From: CALECP01 sp964389925
GTDB taxonomy: Bacteria > Chloroflexota > Anaerolineae > Promineifilales > Promineifilaceae
Assembly (NCBI GenBank): GCA_964389925.1
Contig: CAYMGE010000005.1
Coordinates: 52,712-116,711, forward strand
Reading direction: 5' to 3'
DNA length: 64,000 nt
Shown: one piece after another, positions 54,215-62,801 of the stretch
How the letters are laid out: every line of letters starts with the position of its first letter
Numbering within the stretch: position 1 is the first letter of the stretch
Notes under the pieces: model-generated
Database searches by the model: none
Seen by the model: the letters and a program-made list of their open reading frames with translations, nothing else
What the model was told of the DNA's origin: nothing
Translations under genes and position numbers: made by a program

Positions 54215-54458
54215 AGGTCTCAGCGTGATACTTTTCGCGTTCCTCACGCAACGATGTGAAAAGTTCTTCCATCGTATAGCCCGATTCGATTCGCATTTCT
54301 TCTATTTCGCGTGCCAGTTCAGGCATCATCGGTGTCCAGACAAAGATACCATCGAGATCGACGATACGATAGGTGTCTCCTGCCTTGATATTATATTTTT
54401 GCCGAAGTGCAGCGGGGAAGGTGACAGTGCCGCGTTGTCGAAATTGAACAGCTTCCAT
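54207..54458 (-). CDS. AbrB/MazE-type antitoxin
   Basis: 83 residues. The N-terminal swapped-hairpin AbrB/SpoVT domain reads EAVQFRQRGTVTFPAALRQKYNIKAGDTYRIVDLDGIFVW. The acidic C-terminal tail (EEMRIESGYTMEELFTSLREE) would bind the PIN toxin. It lies directly upstream of and overlaps the toxin gene. It likely represses its own promoter. Confidence 0.82.
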   Translation of the reverse strand: MEAVQFRQRGTVTFPAALRQKYNIKAGDTYRIVDLDGIFVWTPMMPELAREIEEMRIESGYTMEELFTSLREEREKYHAETYD

Positions 54459-54513
54459 ATTTTCGCTCTTTGCAGAAATTCTGCAATTACTGAAATCATA
54501 TTATAGTTGATTT

Positions 54514-55665
54514 TCAGGTCGTTTCAGCTACTCGTTTTTTGTGAGCGGATAAGATGCGTGACCATACCTTCAAATGCTCAGGTGTAACCTCCGTTGAATT
54601 TTGTGCGTCAACGACCAAATTTCTGGAATAAGCAGCGATGAAATCAGCATAGTCATCTACTAAACGCAGGTAGTATTTAAGGGTTGGAAAAATGCCGTTT
54701 GGAATAATGTCGAGATTTCGCGTCTTATGGATTTGCAAAGTGTAATCGTAGACAGATTGTTCGATTTCGGCCGATTCAAACCCCTCTTCACAAGTCGTCA
54801 AAATATAGTAACGATCAACATTCACCCCCTCCATCTTCTTCACAATATCAAACACCATCGCCATATCTATGGGGATGTTGTGCTTCACCTCAACAATCTC
54901 AAAGGGTTGTTCATCCGAAGTATAAATCTCAATGTCACCAAACCCGCGTTTGTCGGAGGAGGTGTGGGTTTGGAGTGGCTGCAATTTTGCATTTCTGAAT
55001 CTGGTAGATAGCGGAATCAAAACTTCATAGATTGCGTAAATTGCTATAACAGGCAAACGTGAGCTTCGCTTCATCGCAAAATGTTCGCGCAACATTTCAA
55101 GTACAACATAGATATTAAGAACGCCCTGAACAGTCTGGCCTTTAACGGCATGAAATGTCAGTTCATCTTCACCAACCAGCTCTATCAACCGCGCAAAAAG
55201 ATAGATTAGCGATATTTTTGCATCTGTCTTTTGCTCTTCAATCTGTTCAAAGATGTTTAGAAAATGTTCCTTTAGTTTCGCATTTCGTAAACTGAGGCTT
55301 TTTCCCTCATCAATTGTCCACTTTATGCTTTGCCGCGTTGTTCTTGTCAAAAACCCTGTCTCTTTATTTGCATATCGTGGAAAATAGCGTTTGAAAAACG
55401 GGGTTGTATATTTCGTGTCGAATGACCGTGCTGAATAGCCCCCATCAAATTCGGTACGATGTAGGCGGACATCTTGCTCAGGGTCTGAAATTTTCTTCGC
55501 CAAACTCGTCGCTACAACCGAGATCAGAGATTTATTTTTCTGAATATCTGCAATGAGATAATCTACATCCGCACGCATTGCCACTTCTATTTTCTCCAAA
55601 TAGTTCTGTGTTAGTAGCTGTTGCGCGTCTCTATATGCTTCTTCCAGTATCTCCATTTCGGTCAT
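54514..55665 (-). CDS. Type II restriction endonuclease, probably SacI-like
   Basis: 383 residues. A PD-(D/E)XK site is visible near residues 243-264: FGDIEIY...FEIVEVKHN (Asp then ExK). The stretch QDVRLHRTEFDGGYSARSFDTKYTTPFFKRYFP near 65-98 recalls the SacI-type family. The start overlaps the methyltransferase stop by 4 bases (ATGA), so the methylase is translated first, a common safety arrangement. Recognition site not determined. Confidence 0.75.
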   Translation of the reverse strand: MTEMEILEEAYRDAQQLLTQNYLEKIEVAMRADVDYLIADIQKNKSLISVVATSLAKKISDPEQDVRLHRTEFDGGYSARSFDTKYTTPFFKRYFPRYANKETGFLTRTTRQSIKWTIDEGKSLSLRNAKLKEHFLNIFEQIEEQKTDAKISLIYLFARLIELVGEDELTFHAVKGQTVQGVLNIYVVLEMLREHFAMKRSSRLPVIAIYAIYEVLIPLSTRFRNAKLQPLQTHTSSDKRGFGDIEIYTSDEQPFEIVEVKHNIPIDMAMVFDIVKKMEGVNVDRYYILTTCEEGFESAEIEQSVYDYTLQIHKTRNLDIIPNGIFPTLKYYLRLVDDYADFIAAYSRNLVVDAQNSTEVTPEHLKVWSRILSAHKKRVAETT

Positions 55666-56675
55666 ACAAAAAGCTCCTGTTGATAACCTTGCTGCAATCG
55701 CTCACGTGATAATTCAGCATACTCACAATTTATTTCAATGCCGATGTAGCAACGACCCAATATCTTTGCCGCAAGTGGTGTTGTTCCGCTACCGCAAAAT
55801 GGATCCAGAACCAGATCACTTGGCTCAGAGAGCAGTTTAACTAATTCCTGAATGATGTATAAAGGATAAACGGCTGGATGTTTGTTATCTTTAGTAATTT
55901 CAACGGGTGATTCAATAGTGTCGCGTTTTAGTCGATTACCCGTAATTTTAATAACTGTAAAGCCATTGTTATTAATCTGATCGTTACGTCCTCCCGCTTG
56001 ACCGCCGTAGGCTAACTTATGGACACCTCGAATCTTCATTCTGAAGCCTGCAATCTCGCCCTCATGAACAGACAAGATCGCTTGCTTTAAGGCTTGTCGC
56101 GCACATGCCTTTTCCTCACTCGTCAAGTCAGATTTGGCAATTAAGTCATAATACTTTTTACCTAAGCGATTTGATGGCTTACGTGAACGCGCACCATTGA
56201 GGTCGTCTAAGTGTTTGAGATAGTTGTCCAAATTGAACGTATACTTTTTCGATTTCGTGAAGATGAAAAATGGTTCAGTCGATTGAATCAGTTTGCGTTT
56301 TTCTTGTCTGGGTGTCGGATTTAGCTTGATCCAAGTAAGATCATTTATCAGTTTCACACCAGTTTCTGCTGTGGCACGGAGCGCAAATTGATAGGGAATG
56401 AGACGTAAACTACCATCTATATATTTGTCACCAACGTTAAAGACAATCGCGCCTGTCGGTTTTGTCACACGTACACATTGTCGAAAAATTGCCAGTAGAT
56501 TATCTAGGTAGGCTTGTTCCGTCTTTTCACTACCAATGCCTAAGTTTTTATTACCATAATCGCGTTGCTGAAAATAAGGTGGTGACGTGATGACTAGATC
56601 AACTGAGGAAGCTTGCATATCTGTCAAAACATCCAAACAATTTCCAACGATAATTTTGTTTACAAACTGTCTCAT
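55662..56675 (-). CDS. Site-specific DNA methyltransferase (beta class)
   Basis: 337 residues from ATG 56675. Motif IV TSPPY at about 31-35 precedes motif I DPFCGSGTTPLAA near 293, which is the beta-class order; SPPY favours N4-cytosine, though N6-adenine cannot be excluded. It pairs with the downstream endonuclease. Its ATG is 2 bases after the IS91 transposase stop, and its ribosome-binding site (AAGGAAAA) lies inside the transposase coding end. Confidence 0.88.
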   Translation of the reverse strand: MRQFVNKIIVGNCLDVLTDMQASSVDLVITSPPYFQQRDYGNKNLGIGSEKTEQAYLDNLLAIFRQCVRVTKPTGAIVFNVGDKYIDGSLRLIPYQFALRATAETGVKLINDLTWIKLNPTPRQEKRKLIQSTEPFFIFTKSKKYTFNLDNYLKHLDDLNGARSRKPSNRLGKKYYDLIAKSDLTSEEKACARQALKQAILSVHEGEIAGFRMKIRGVHKLAYGGQAGGRNDQINNNGFTVIKITGNRLKRDTIESPVEITKDNKHPAVYPLYIIQELVKLLSEPSDLVLDPFCGSGTTPLAAKILGRCYIGIEINCEYAELSRERLQQGYQQELFV

Positions 56676-56677
56676 AG

Positions 56678-57814
56678 TCAATTTTCCTTATTATATTGGG
56701 CTGGCATTATAAACTGTTTTACATTACTTCTCGAAATTGAAAGAAGCATCTCATCCCCACATTTAGAACAGCGTAAGGGGTCATGCCCAAAATCACGCTG
56801 GATACGGCTGCGCCAGTTGAGACGACGCACGGCACGACCAACCATCTTGCCAATCTCTTGGGCAATTTGCTGTACGGCACTGCGTTTACGCGGCGCGTAA
56901 ATGCCGAAATAGCGTACCATCTTGAACTGTTTAGGTGGGATATGGCGCACAATCCCGTGAATGAATGCCAAAACAGGCAACGTTTTCAATTCACGGCTGC
57001 GTCTGCCTGCGGAACGCTTTTTGTAGTAGAAAGCGACTGTCTTCCCATCATATGCGACGATACGACTGTCTGCAATCGCTGGATGACGGATGTAACGACC
57101 AATGTAGCGGCTGACCCCATTCCCATCTGTCACTTTTGGGGCAGCATGGACGTAAAATCCCTCCTTGTAACACTTGAATAGCTTGTCTATCCACTGGTCT
57201 GTCTTTTCTCCTGCTGGCATCTGCGCTTTTAACCGCGTTAACACCTCATATTGCCACACTTTTCGCAATCCTTTGTAATTGATATATTTTCGCGCTTGCC
57301 ATTTCCCCTTCTCGTCTATTCCCCCTTCTGTTACCGGTGCGTGGATGTGGTAATTGACCTTCAAATCCTTCCCATATGGATGCAACACCGCCACTGCTCC
57401 CATCTGCACCTTCATCACCCCTCTCAACGTCGCATTGACCCCCTCAAACAACACTTTTCGATATGCTGGTTCTCTCTCCAATATCTCCCACATCTCTTGT
57501 GGGATTGTGAACGTGATATGCCTATGCACTACATTGAATAATCTCCCTGTCAATTGTTTTGCCCACTCGTCTGCATGCTGCTTTCCGCACCCACTGCACA
57601 CCCGACTTTTGCCACTGAATTCCACCCGCTTTTCCTCTCCACACCCTATGCACACATACGTTGCATATCCTCCTGCTTCCTTTCCACATCCCAGCATTTT
57701 TTCCACTTCTCTCACTTGATTTTCCCTCACCTTTCCCTCGTATGCTGCCTGATATGCCTCCCAATTTTTCCCATCACCTATTATCTCTTTCACACTCCAT
57801 TTCTTTTTCTTCAT
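56678..57814 (-). CDS. IS91-type transposase
   Basis: 378 residues. The N-terminal zinc-binding region (CIGCGEEKR...CSGCGKQHADEWAKQL) is the IS91 leader. The HUH-type nuclease core shows YHIHAPVTEGG near 166 and the Tyr pair RYIGRYIRHPA near 235. A C-terminal zinc ribbon LRCSKCGDEM follows. IS91-like enzymes move by rolling circle and can carry neighbouring DNA. The element boundaries are not visible. TATAAT and GTGAGGGG stand directly before ATG 57814. The gene abuts the restriction-modification pair. Confidence 0.88.
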   Translation of the reverse strand: MKKKKWSVKEIIGDGKNWEAYQAAYEGKVRENQVREVEKMLGCGKEAGGYATYVCIGCGEEKRVEFSGKSRVCSGCGKQHADEWAKQLTGRLFNVVHRHITFTIPQEMWEILEREPAYRKVLFEGVNATLRGVMKVQMGAVAVLHPYGKDLKVNYHIHAPVTEGGIDEKGKWQARKYINYKGLRKVWQYEVLTRLKAQMPAGEKTDQWIDKLFKCYKEGFYVHAAPKVTDGNGVSRYIGRYIRHPAIADSRIVAYDGKTVAFYYKKRSAGRRSRELKTLPVLAFIHGIVRHIPPKQFKMVRYFGIYAPRKRSAVQQIAQEIGKMVGRAVRRLNWRSRIQRDFGHDPLRCSKCGDEMLLSISRSNVKQFIMPAQYNKEN

Positions 57815-57848
57815 CCCCTCACTTTTCTACATTATAATTTTCAATTTG

Positions 57849-58170
57849 TTAGTGGCCTAGCATTTTTGCGCGAAATCGGCCGAACTTCGTATCAAACAGC
57901 GGCTCCATTCCCATCAAAGATCGATCCGAAATCCACTTTGCATAGGGAGCCATTGTCAGATTAGCTAACTGAATCAATACCGTATCATAATTAACACGCC
58001 AACCGCGAAAATCACCCCAAGCAGTCTCTACATCAGTTTTCAAGGGGACATTTGCCAACTCTAGCTCACGATATGCTTCCGCAAATTCTTCAAAGGTGAT
58101 ACTAATTGGCTCATTTCCAATGGGTTTTGGGTTGTAGCTGATTTCAAAGAAATCTGAAATTCGCTGTAAC
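57849..58170 (-). pseudogene. C-terminal fragment of an ion-channel-like membrane protein, split by an IS
   Basis: About 106 residues in frame (LQRISDFFEISYNPKPIG... to the stop at 57849). It continues the protein at 59659-60464 once the IS is removed: ...YIAL joins LQRISDFF. The region resembles the cytosolic tail of two-pore potassium channel-like proteins. A TCGGCCGA site (57876) lies inside. The reading frame is otherwise intact, so the insertion looks recent. Confidence 0.75.
58165..58170. repeat. Target-site duplication, left copy
   Basis: TGTAAC at 58165-58170 and at 59659-59664 flank the IS element; collapsing one copy restores the open reading frame of the disrupted gene. Confidence 0.7.
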
Positions 58171-59658
58171 TTTACTTTAAGCTAAAAGTGAGGGAAAAGA
58201 AGGCAGCCACAAATGCCAGAGAATGTCTCTGGAAGGTAGAAGATGAAAAATGTGGGCGAAAACCCAGCGGTTTAGGCGGGTTCAGAGAGGATTGGAGCGC
58301 AGTGGCGCGGATTACCGTTGGGCAAATGGTCAGTGACAGACGCTTTTTTGCGAATTCGATGGTCAGAGACGGTCAAGTTAGAAAAATTGACCGACCTCAG
58401 CGAGCGGCTGAGACGACCAGCGGTCTTTTTGGGTTTCTGATCCCAAAAGCCAGTGGGGATAGCGGGCAAGGTAGCAGCCATGATAGTCATGACGTTGGCA
58501 ATGAACAAGGCAAGCTCAGGCAAGCGTCGAACAGATGTGTGAGCATGAACAAACATACGCTGCAAGCCGAGCGTTTGTTTGGCAACCAAGGGAGGTTGTT
58601 CAACAGGCCAACGGTCACGATAGAGTTGGTAAGCAACACGGGCAGACAGGTCGAGATTGGTGGCAACAACCAGCGGCGACTTGTAGCGTGGGTCATGAAA
58701 GACCCAAATGACGAGTGTGGGATGTGCAGTATCGACTTTTTGGTCAGAGCGCACGACCCCATGCCACCCATCCGCATTGACCGTCACAGTTTGGTGGTTG
58801 AAACTGCTGTGTCGCATCGGTTTGGTTGCCTCAATCACATTGTCTTTGTACTTGCGGGCGAGTGGTCGGACATAGTGTCCATACTTGGGCTTTGCACCGC
58901 GCACCCCATTCTTGGGTGGCAAGACATTGTGCCGCAGCGTACAGTTGAGTGCCATGCGGACAACGAAGCGCGGCACTTTTGCCGCTTGGACTGCTGCCAA
59001 TTTGAAGCCGCCATCTAAGACTGCCACCTCATCCTCCTCCAACCCACTGACTGTCCACTTCAGCAAGCGGGCTTGCACTCCTTTTTCATCCGTTGCCCCT
59101 TCTGGCGCACGGATTAGCCGTTTTAACAATGGCAGCCGCTGTTGCCCTATTTCCCCCACACGCACCACCACTCCTAGCGCAACTCCTGGCAACAACCGCC
59201 CTGCTAGTTGATGATACCCTCTTTCCTTCCACCCCTTCAGCTTTGGTCTCCAGAATGTCGTGATATCCAACCCCACCGCTTGCCACTCTCCATGCTTTCT
59301 TGGTTGCCACTCTGTTTCTCTCATCACCCAATCATTCCAGCGCAGCAGCAGTTCCTCTATTGACCACACTCCGTACCTTAGCACTCGCCACCCGCGTTGG
59401 ACTCCTCCCTTGTCCAATCCTATTGTTGCCAATGCCCCATGCACCGACCCTCGATTCGACAAGAATGCCCCACTTGCTATCGCACACATCAGGTGTAATA
59501 GGGCTAGATTTGTGCCGACTGGCATCGTCTTTACTAAATATTCAAATACAGGTAACATTTGAACCATTGCGGTGTCCTCGTTCAACTTTTGTTTTTGTCG
59601 AACTCTATTTTGGACTAGATGCCGTTTTTTTCAACCCCCCACTTACCTTAAACAAGAG
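58171..59658 (-). mobile_element. IS4-like insertion sequence, about 1.49 kb
   Basis: Ends are an imperfect terminal inverted repeat: TTTAAGCTAAAAGTGAGGG at the left and, read inward from the right, GTTTAAGGTAAGTGGGGG. The element carries one transposase gene and no passenger gene. No TCGGCCGA site is present, unlike the surrounding chromosome. It interrupts the ion-channel-like gene with a 6-bp target duplication. Confidence 0.8.
58272..59567 (-). CDS. IS4-family DDE transposase
   Basis: 431 residues from ATG 59567 (AGGAC upstream; TTG 59585 possible). The first catalytic Asp is in GLDITTF, the second likely in AVLDGGFKL, and the Y-(2)-R-(3)-E signature is YRDRWPVEQ near 330. Basic C-terminal region. 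It matches the IS4-type DDE fold. The ORF is complete, so the element may be active. Confidence 0.85.
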   Translation of the reverse strand: MVQMLPVFEYLVKTMPVGTNLALLHLMCAIASGAFLSNRGSVHGALATIGLDKGGVQRGWRVLRYGVWSIEELLLRWNDWVMRETEWQPRKHGEWQAVGLDITTFWRPKLKGWKERGYHQLAGRLLPGVALGVVVRVGEIGQQRLPLLKRLIRAPEGATDEKGVQARLLKWTVSGLEEDEVAVLDGGFKLAAVQAAKVPRFVVRMALNCTLRHNVLPPKNGVRGAKPKYGHYVRPLARKYKDNVIEATKPMRHSSFNHQTVTVNADGWHGVVRSDQKVDTAHPTLVIWVFHDPRYKSPLVVATNLDLSARVAYQLYRDRWPVEQPPLVAKQTLGLQRMFVHAHTSVRRLPELALFIANVMTIMAATLPAIPTGFWDQKPKKTAGRLSRSLRSVNFSNLTVSDHRIRKKASVTDHLPNGNPRHCAPILSEPA

Positions 59659-60464
59659 TGTAACGCAATGTAGCCACCGCGAATACAGAGAGCGGCTTGA
59701 TATCCTTGTGCCTCTGGGGCGACACAGCTGTGGAAGATAGCGGCCGAGTCCATTACGACCCCTGCTGCGGTTAGCCATGACCGATTCGCTTGTGGCGACC
59801 GAAAAAATACTAACGCGGCAAGTGATGTATGTGACTCTTCGACATCTGCAAACCACGTCTCCCAATCAGCGAAAAAGTCGTCTAGCTTTTCTATGCGCTG
59901 TAGCCGATTGAATCGTTTAATCATCTCCACGGGCGAAGGCGGGTCACCCGCTCGCACCTCCAGCATACCAACAGCCTGTTCACGCCGACTAAATGCACTA
60001 TACATTGTTGGCAAATATGAGATTAACAACGCCGCCAAACCCAGCCCAAAAGTGGCCTGTGAAAAGGTTAATAGTAAGAATAGCCAGCCATCGACCCGTT
60101 CAAACCCAAGTGTATAAAGCGATGACCCAGAAAGTAGAAACGCATCATAAAATGGTGTAACCCCCATCCCCCAGTAGATAAACGCATAACCTAGAACAAT
60201 CAGCGACAGCGCAACAACAGGCATCGTCAGAACAGCGACCGGCGCGTAAATAGCCGCTATCCGATCCCGATCTTTATACGTTTTGGCCTTTCGCAGGCGC
60301 AACAAGATGAAGCTAAAGATAAATTGGAAGACAAATCTTTGTAGCCAAACTCGCTCGCTGCGTGGCAATACAAATGCGCGAATTGCTGATTTTAGCGTCC
60401 AACCGACCAGCCAAACCCCAAATAGTATGGCAATTACCTGTGCCACCACGATCAACATATTCAT
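59659..60464 (-). pseudogene. N-terminal part of the IS-disrupted ion-channel-like membrane protein
   Basis: About 268 residues from ATG 60464 (AGGTGAAG upstream). Several membrane helices (IVVAQVIAILFGVWLVGWTL, VLTMPVVALSLIVLGYAFIYW) and the pore-like stretch LSGSSLYTLGFERV followed by another helix suggest a two-helix K+ channel or related ion channel. The frame runs into IS sequence (HSCLR, stop at 59643). The rest of the gene is at 57849-58170. Confidence 0.75.
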
Positions 60465-60546
60465 TGTCTTCACCTGAACATACAAAAAATACCAACTTAA
60501 AAAGTTGGCATCTTATCGTTAACACTCGATTGTAACTGATGTAATC

Positions 60547-61041
60547 TCACCACAACCAGCTTCCTGGCTCTCCCTTGAAAGGCCCAACAATTTCGCCCGT
60601 TATCCAGCCCCCGTAAAAATGACCCGGCTGTGGAACGACCTTCTCACCATCGACGTAACACCCATCCATTGGTTCCACATAGAAAGCAAAATAATTTTTT
60701 ATTTCAATAAAGTCTCGGGAAGGATTGTGATATGCCCATGCTGTACGTACCGCCTTCTCGCCGTCAACCGTTACAGTGTAATAGGTTGCTTGTCCCTTCC
60801 ATTCACACAACGAACCGCCCTTATCACGTTGGATATAGTTCATATTTACGTCTTCGGGTGGAATATAGTAAGTTGGTGGGTGGCTGGTTTCTAAAAACCG
60901 ATAAGCGTTTGTTGTGTCTGCGATGACTTCACCTCTGAAGACGATTCGGATGCGCTTATTGGTTGGCTCTAATCGCGGCGGACGAGGATAATCCCACACA
61001 GATTCCTGTCCGTCTCTTGGCTCAATCGGCTGTGGTCTCAT
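60547..61041 (-). CDS. DUF427-domain protein
   Basis: 164 residues from ATG 61041, preceded by GGAG. The pattern RIRIVFRGEVIADTTNAYRFLETSHPPTYYIPPEDVNM and CEWKGQATYYTV matches DUF427, a small beta-tent fold of unknown function. A longer frame would add 43 unrelated residues. It lies downstream of sigA beyond the sigA terminator. Confidence 0.88.
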   Translation of the reverse strand: MRPQPIEPRDGQESVWDYPRPPRLEPTNKRIRIVFRGEVIADTTNAYRFLETSHPPTYYIPPEDVNMNYIQRDKGGSLCEWKGQATYYTVTVDGEKAVRTAWAYHNPSRDFIEIKNYFAFYVEPMDGCYVDGEKVVPQPGHFYGGWITGEIVGPFKGEPGSWLW

Positions 61042-61193
61042 GCAGTTTCTCCGTTCACAATCCCATTGCTTACAACTGCGAAAACTGTACTCTAGTGGCG
61101 TAAGAAAACTACATGATTCCCTGTCAGAGAAGTGTAACCACGTCAAATGAGCTTTACATTGTTTGCTCAAAGCAGATCAGTGTCCGCTCAACA

Positions 61194-61224
61194 AAAAAAG
61201 CCCCTCATTTGAGGGACTTTTTGT
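61194..61224 (-). terminator. sigA terminator
   Basis: On the minus strand AAAAAGTCCCTCA-AA-TGAGGGGCTTTTTTT: a 9-bp stem with one mismatch and a seven-base T-tract, 25 bases after the sigA stop codon. The A-tract also allows use in the other direction. Confidence 0.85.
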
Positions 61225-61248
61225 TCGATCACATGTTTATTATGTTGG

Positions 61249-62529
61249 CTAGCTCAAATACTGTCGTAGATGACCTGCAAAATTGGGATGACGAAGTTTG
61301 CGAAGAGCTTCTTTTTCAAGCTGGCGGATACGCTCACGAGAAAGGCCAAACATCTCGCCGACTTCTTTTAGAGTTCGTGACTCACCATCTTGCAACCCGT
61401 AGCGCAGGCGCAAAATACGTGCTTCACGTGGGGTTAGTTGGTCGAGAATTTCACCGATTTCTTCAGTGAGCATGTTCTGTGCGACTGACTCGGCCGGAGC
61501 CGGCGCATCGACATCCTCAATAAAATCCCCTAGTTCAGCATCGGATTCATCACCAACCGGACGTTCAAGGTGAACGGGTTGACGGCTTGTGCGTAGCATC
61601 CAGCGGACGCGCTCGGCCGGTAAATCCATATGTTCTGCAATTTCTTCTGGGGTGGGTTGGCGACCTAGCGTTTGTTCAAGCTCTTGGGCGATTTGATAGA
61701 GCTTGCTAATTCGGCCACCGAGATGGGCGGGGATACGAATCGTGCGTCCATGATTGGCAAGTGCGCGTGTAACAGCTTGCCGAATCCACCATGTTGCATA
61801 TGTGCTAAAGCGGTTACCTCGACGATAATCATACTTCTCAACTGCTTTCATCAAGCCGACATTGCCTTCTTGAATGAGGTCGAGAAATTGCAAACCGCGC
61901 CCACGATACTTTTTCGCAATGCTGACGACCAACCGAGTGTTAGCGCGAATCAAATGGGCGCGAGCCGCATTGCCGACAGCTAAAATTTTTGCCGCGTCAT
62001 CTTGGATGTAAAGTGGCAATATTGTGAGGTCTTGTTGCTCGTAATAGCGTCCCGCCTCAATTTTCATGGCGAGATCGACCTCTTCATCGGCCGAAAGCAG
62101 GTTCTGTTGTCCCATTTCCCTAAAATAAAGGCCAACGGAATCGTCAATTGGAACTGTGCTAAGATCGAATAGCGGCGCGGCATGACTGCGCTTTTTGCCA
62201 TCTGATTTCTTTCGTCTTCGTGGTTTTAGATTTATCGTAACTTTGGGTTTTTGCTGACGGCGGAATAAATTTGCTTCAAGGCTGTCTTTGTCAGCTAAGA
62301 CATGAATCGGTACAGTTTCTGCTCCATCTACATCATCTTCACTCTCATAAACTGGAATTCCTGCGGCTTGAGCTTCCTCCAGTACAGTATCAAGTAATAT
62401 CAGATTGTTCTCTATTTCTGGAAGTGCCTCCAATATCTGATCATAGGTGATATGCCCTCGCTCCGTTGCGTCAGCCAGCAAAAAATTGACCATCTCCATT
62501 TCTTTGAATGGTACAGCTAGATCGCTCAT
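61249..62529 (-). CDS. sigA: Principal RNA polymerase sigma factor (sigma-70)
   Basis: 426 residues. Region 1.2 (DDSVGLYFREMGQQNLLSADEEVDLAMKIE), region 2 (RLVVSIAKKYRGRGLQFLDLIQEGNVGLMKAVEKYDYRRGNRFSTYATWWIRQAV), region 3 and region 4.2 (SRERIRQLEKEALRKLR) are all present, as in group 1 factors. The short N terminus lacks a large region 1.1. It sets -10/-35 recognition for the housekeeping promoters seen here. ATG 62529 has AGAGGAC upstream. Confidence 0.95.
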   Translation of the reverse strand: MSDLAVPFKEMEMVNFLLADATERGHITYDQILEALPEIENNLILLDTVLEEAQAAGIPVYESEDDVDGAETVPIHVLADKDSLEANLFRRQQKPKVTINLKPRRRKKSDGKKRSHAAPLFDLSTVPIDDSVGLYFREMGQQNLLSADEEVDLAMKIEAGRYYEQQDLTILPLYIQDDAAKILAVGNAARAHLIRANTRLVVSIAKKYRGRGLQFLDLIQEGNVGLMKAVEKYDYRRGNRFSTYATWWIRQAVTRALANHGRTIRIPAHLGGRISKLYQIAQELEQTLGRQPTPEEIAEHMDLPAERVRWMLRTSRQPVHLERPVGDESDAELGDFIEDVDAPAPAESVAQNMLTEEIGEILDQLTPREARILRLRYGLQDGESRTLKEVGEMFGLSRERIRQLEKEALRKLRHPNFAGHLRQYLS

Positions 62530-62557
62530 GTAACTATGTCCTCTTCCGAATTTTGTG

Positions 62558-62590
62558 AAAAACGCCCCTCATGTGTTGGATTTAGGGGAG
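62558..62590 (-). promoter_or_regulatory. Possible attenuator hairpin in the sigA leader
   Basis: On the minus strand CCCCT-(14)-AGGGG followed by CGTTTTTC, in the sigA 5' untranslated region about 35 bases before the ATG. The stem is only 5 bp, so it is at best a weak terminator-like element. Confidence 0.3.
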
Positions 62591-62624
62591 TTGCTAATGT
62601 GTCTTGGATTACACACGCGGAAGC

Positions 62625-62654
62625 AGTCTAGCATAGTTCAAATGTTGAAGTCAA
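62625..62654 (-). promoter_or_regulatory. sigA promoter
   Basis: On the minus strand TTGACT (62654-62649), 18-base spacer, TAGACT (62630-62625). The -35 box is one base from consensus. The leader is about 90 bases. Confidence 0.7.
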
Positions 62655-62801
62655 GAGGCATTCGTGAAATGATTTCTCGGCAAATTGAAAACGCACAGCA
62701 ATACTGTACATTTGAGTTCATATAGGATCAAAGCGATGAGATCGGCAAAGCAAACACCATGCGTCTGTTCTATTGTGCATTCTTTCTTGAGTGTTGCCAA
62801 C

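Noticed and set aside
57822..58194. 11-bp AAAAGTGAGGG in opposite orientation at 57822-57832 and 58184-58194, flanking the channel-gene fragment
   Set aside because: One copy is part of the IS terminal repeat, the other the ribosome-binding region of the IS91 gene. Considered a chance match in A/G-rich sequence.
58188..59018. 276-codon + frame inside the IS4-like element
   Set aside because: It is the antisense of the transposase gene and has no domain or ribosome-binding site.
62530..62801. tRNA or small RNA gene between sigA and the response regulator
   Set aside because: Only the sigA promoter and leader are recognisable. No cloverleaf or terminator-linked transcript was found, and no tRNA was seen anywhere in the window.
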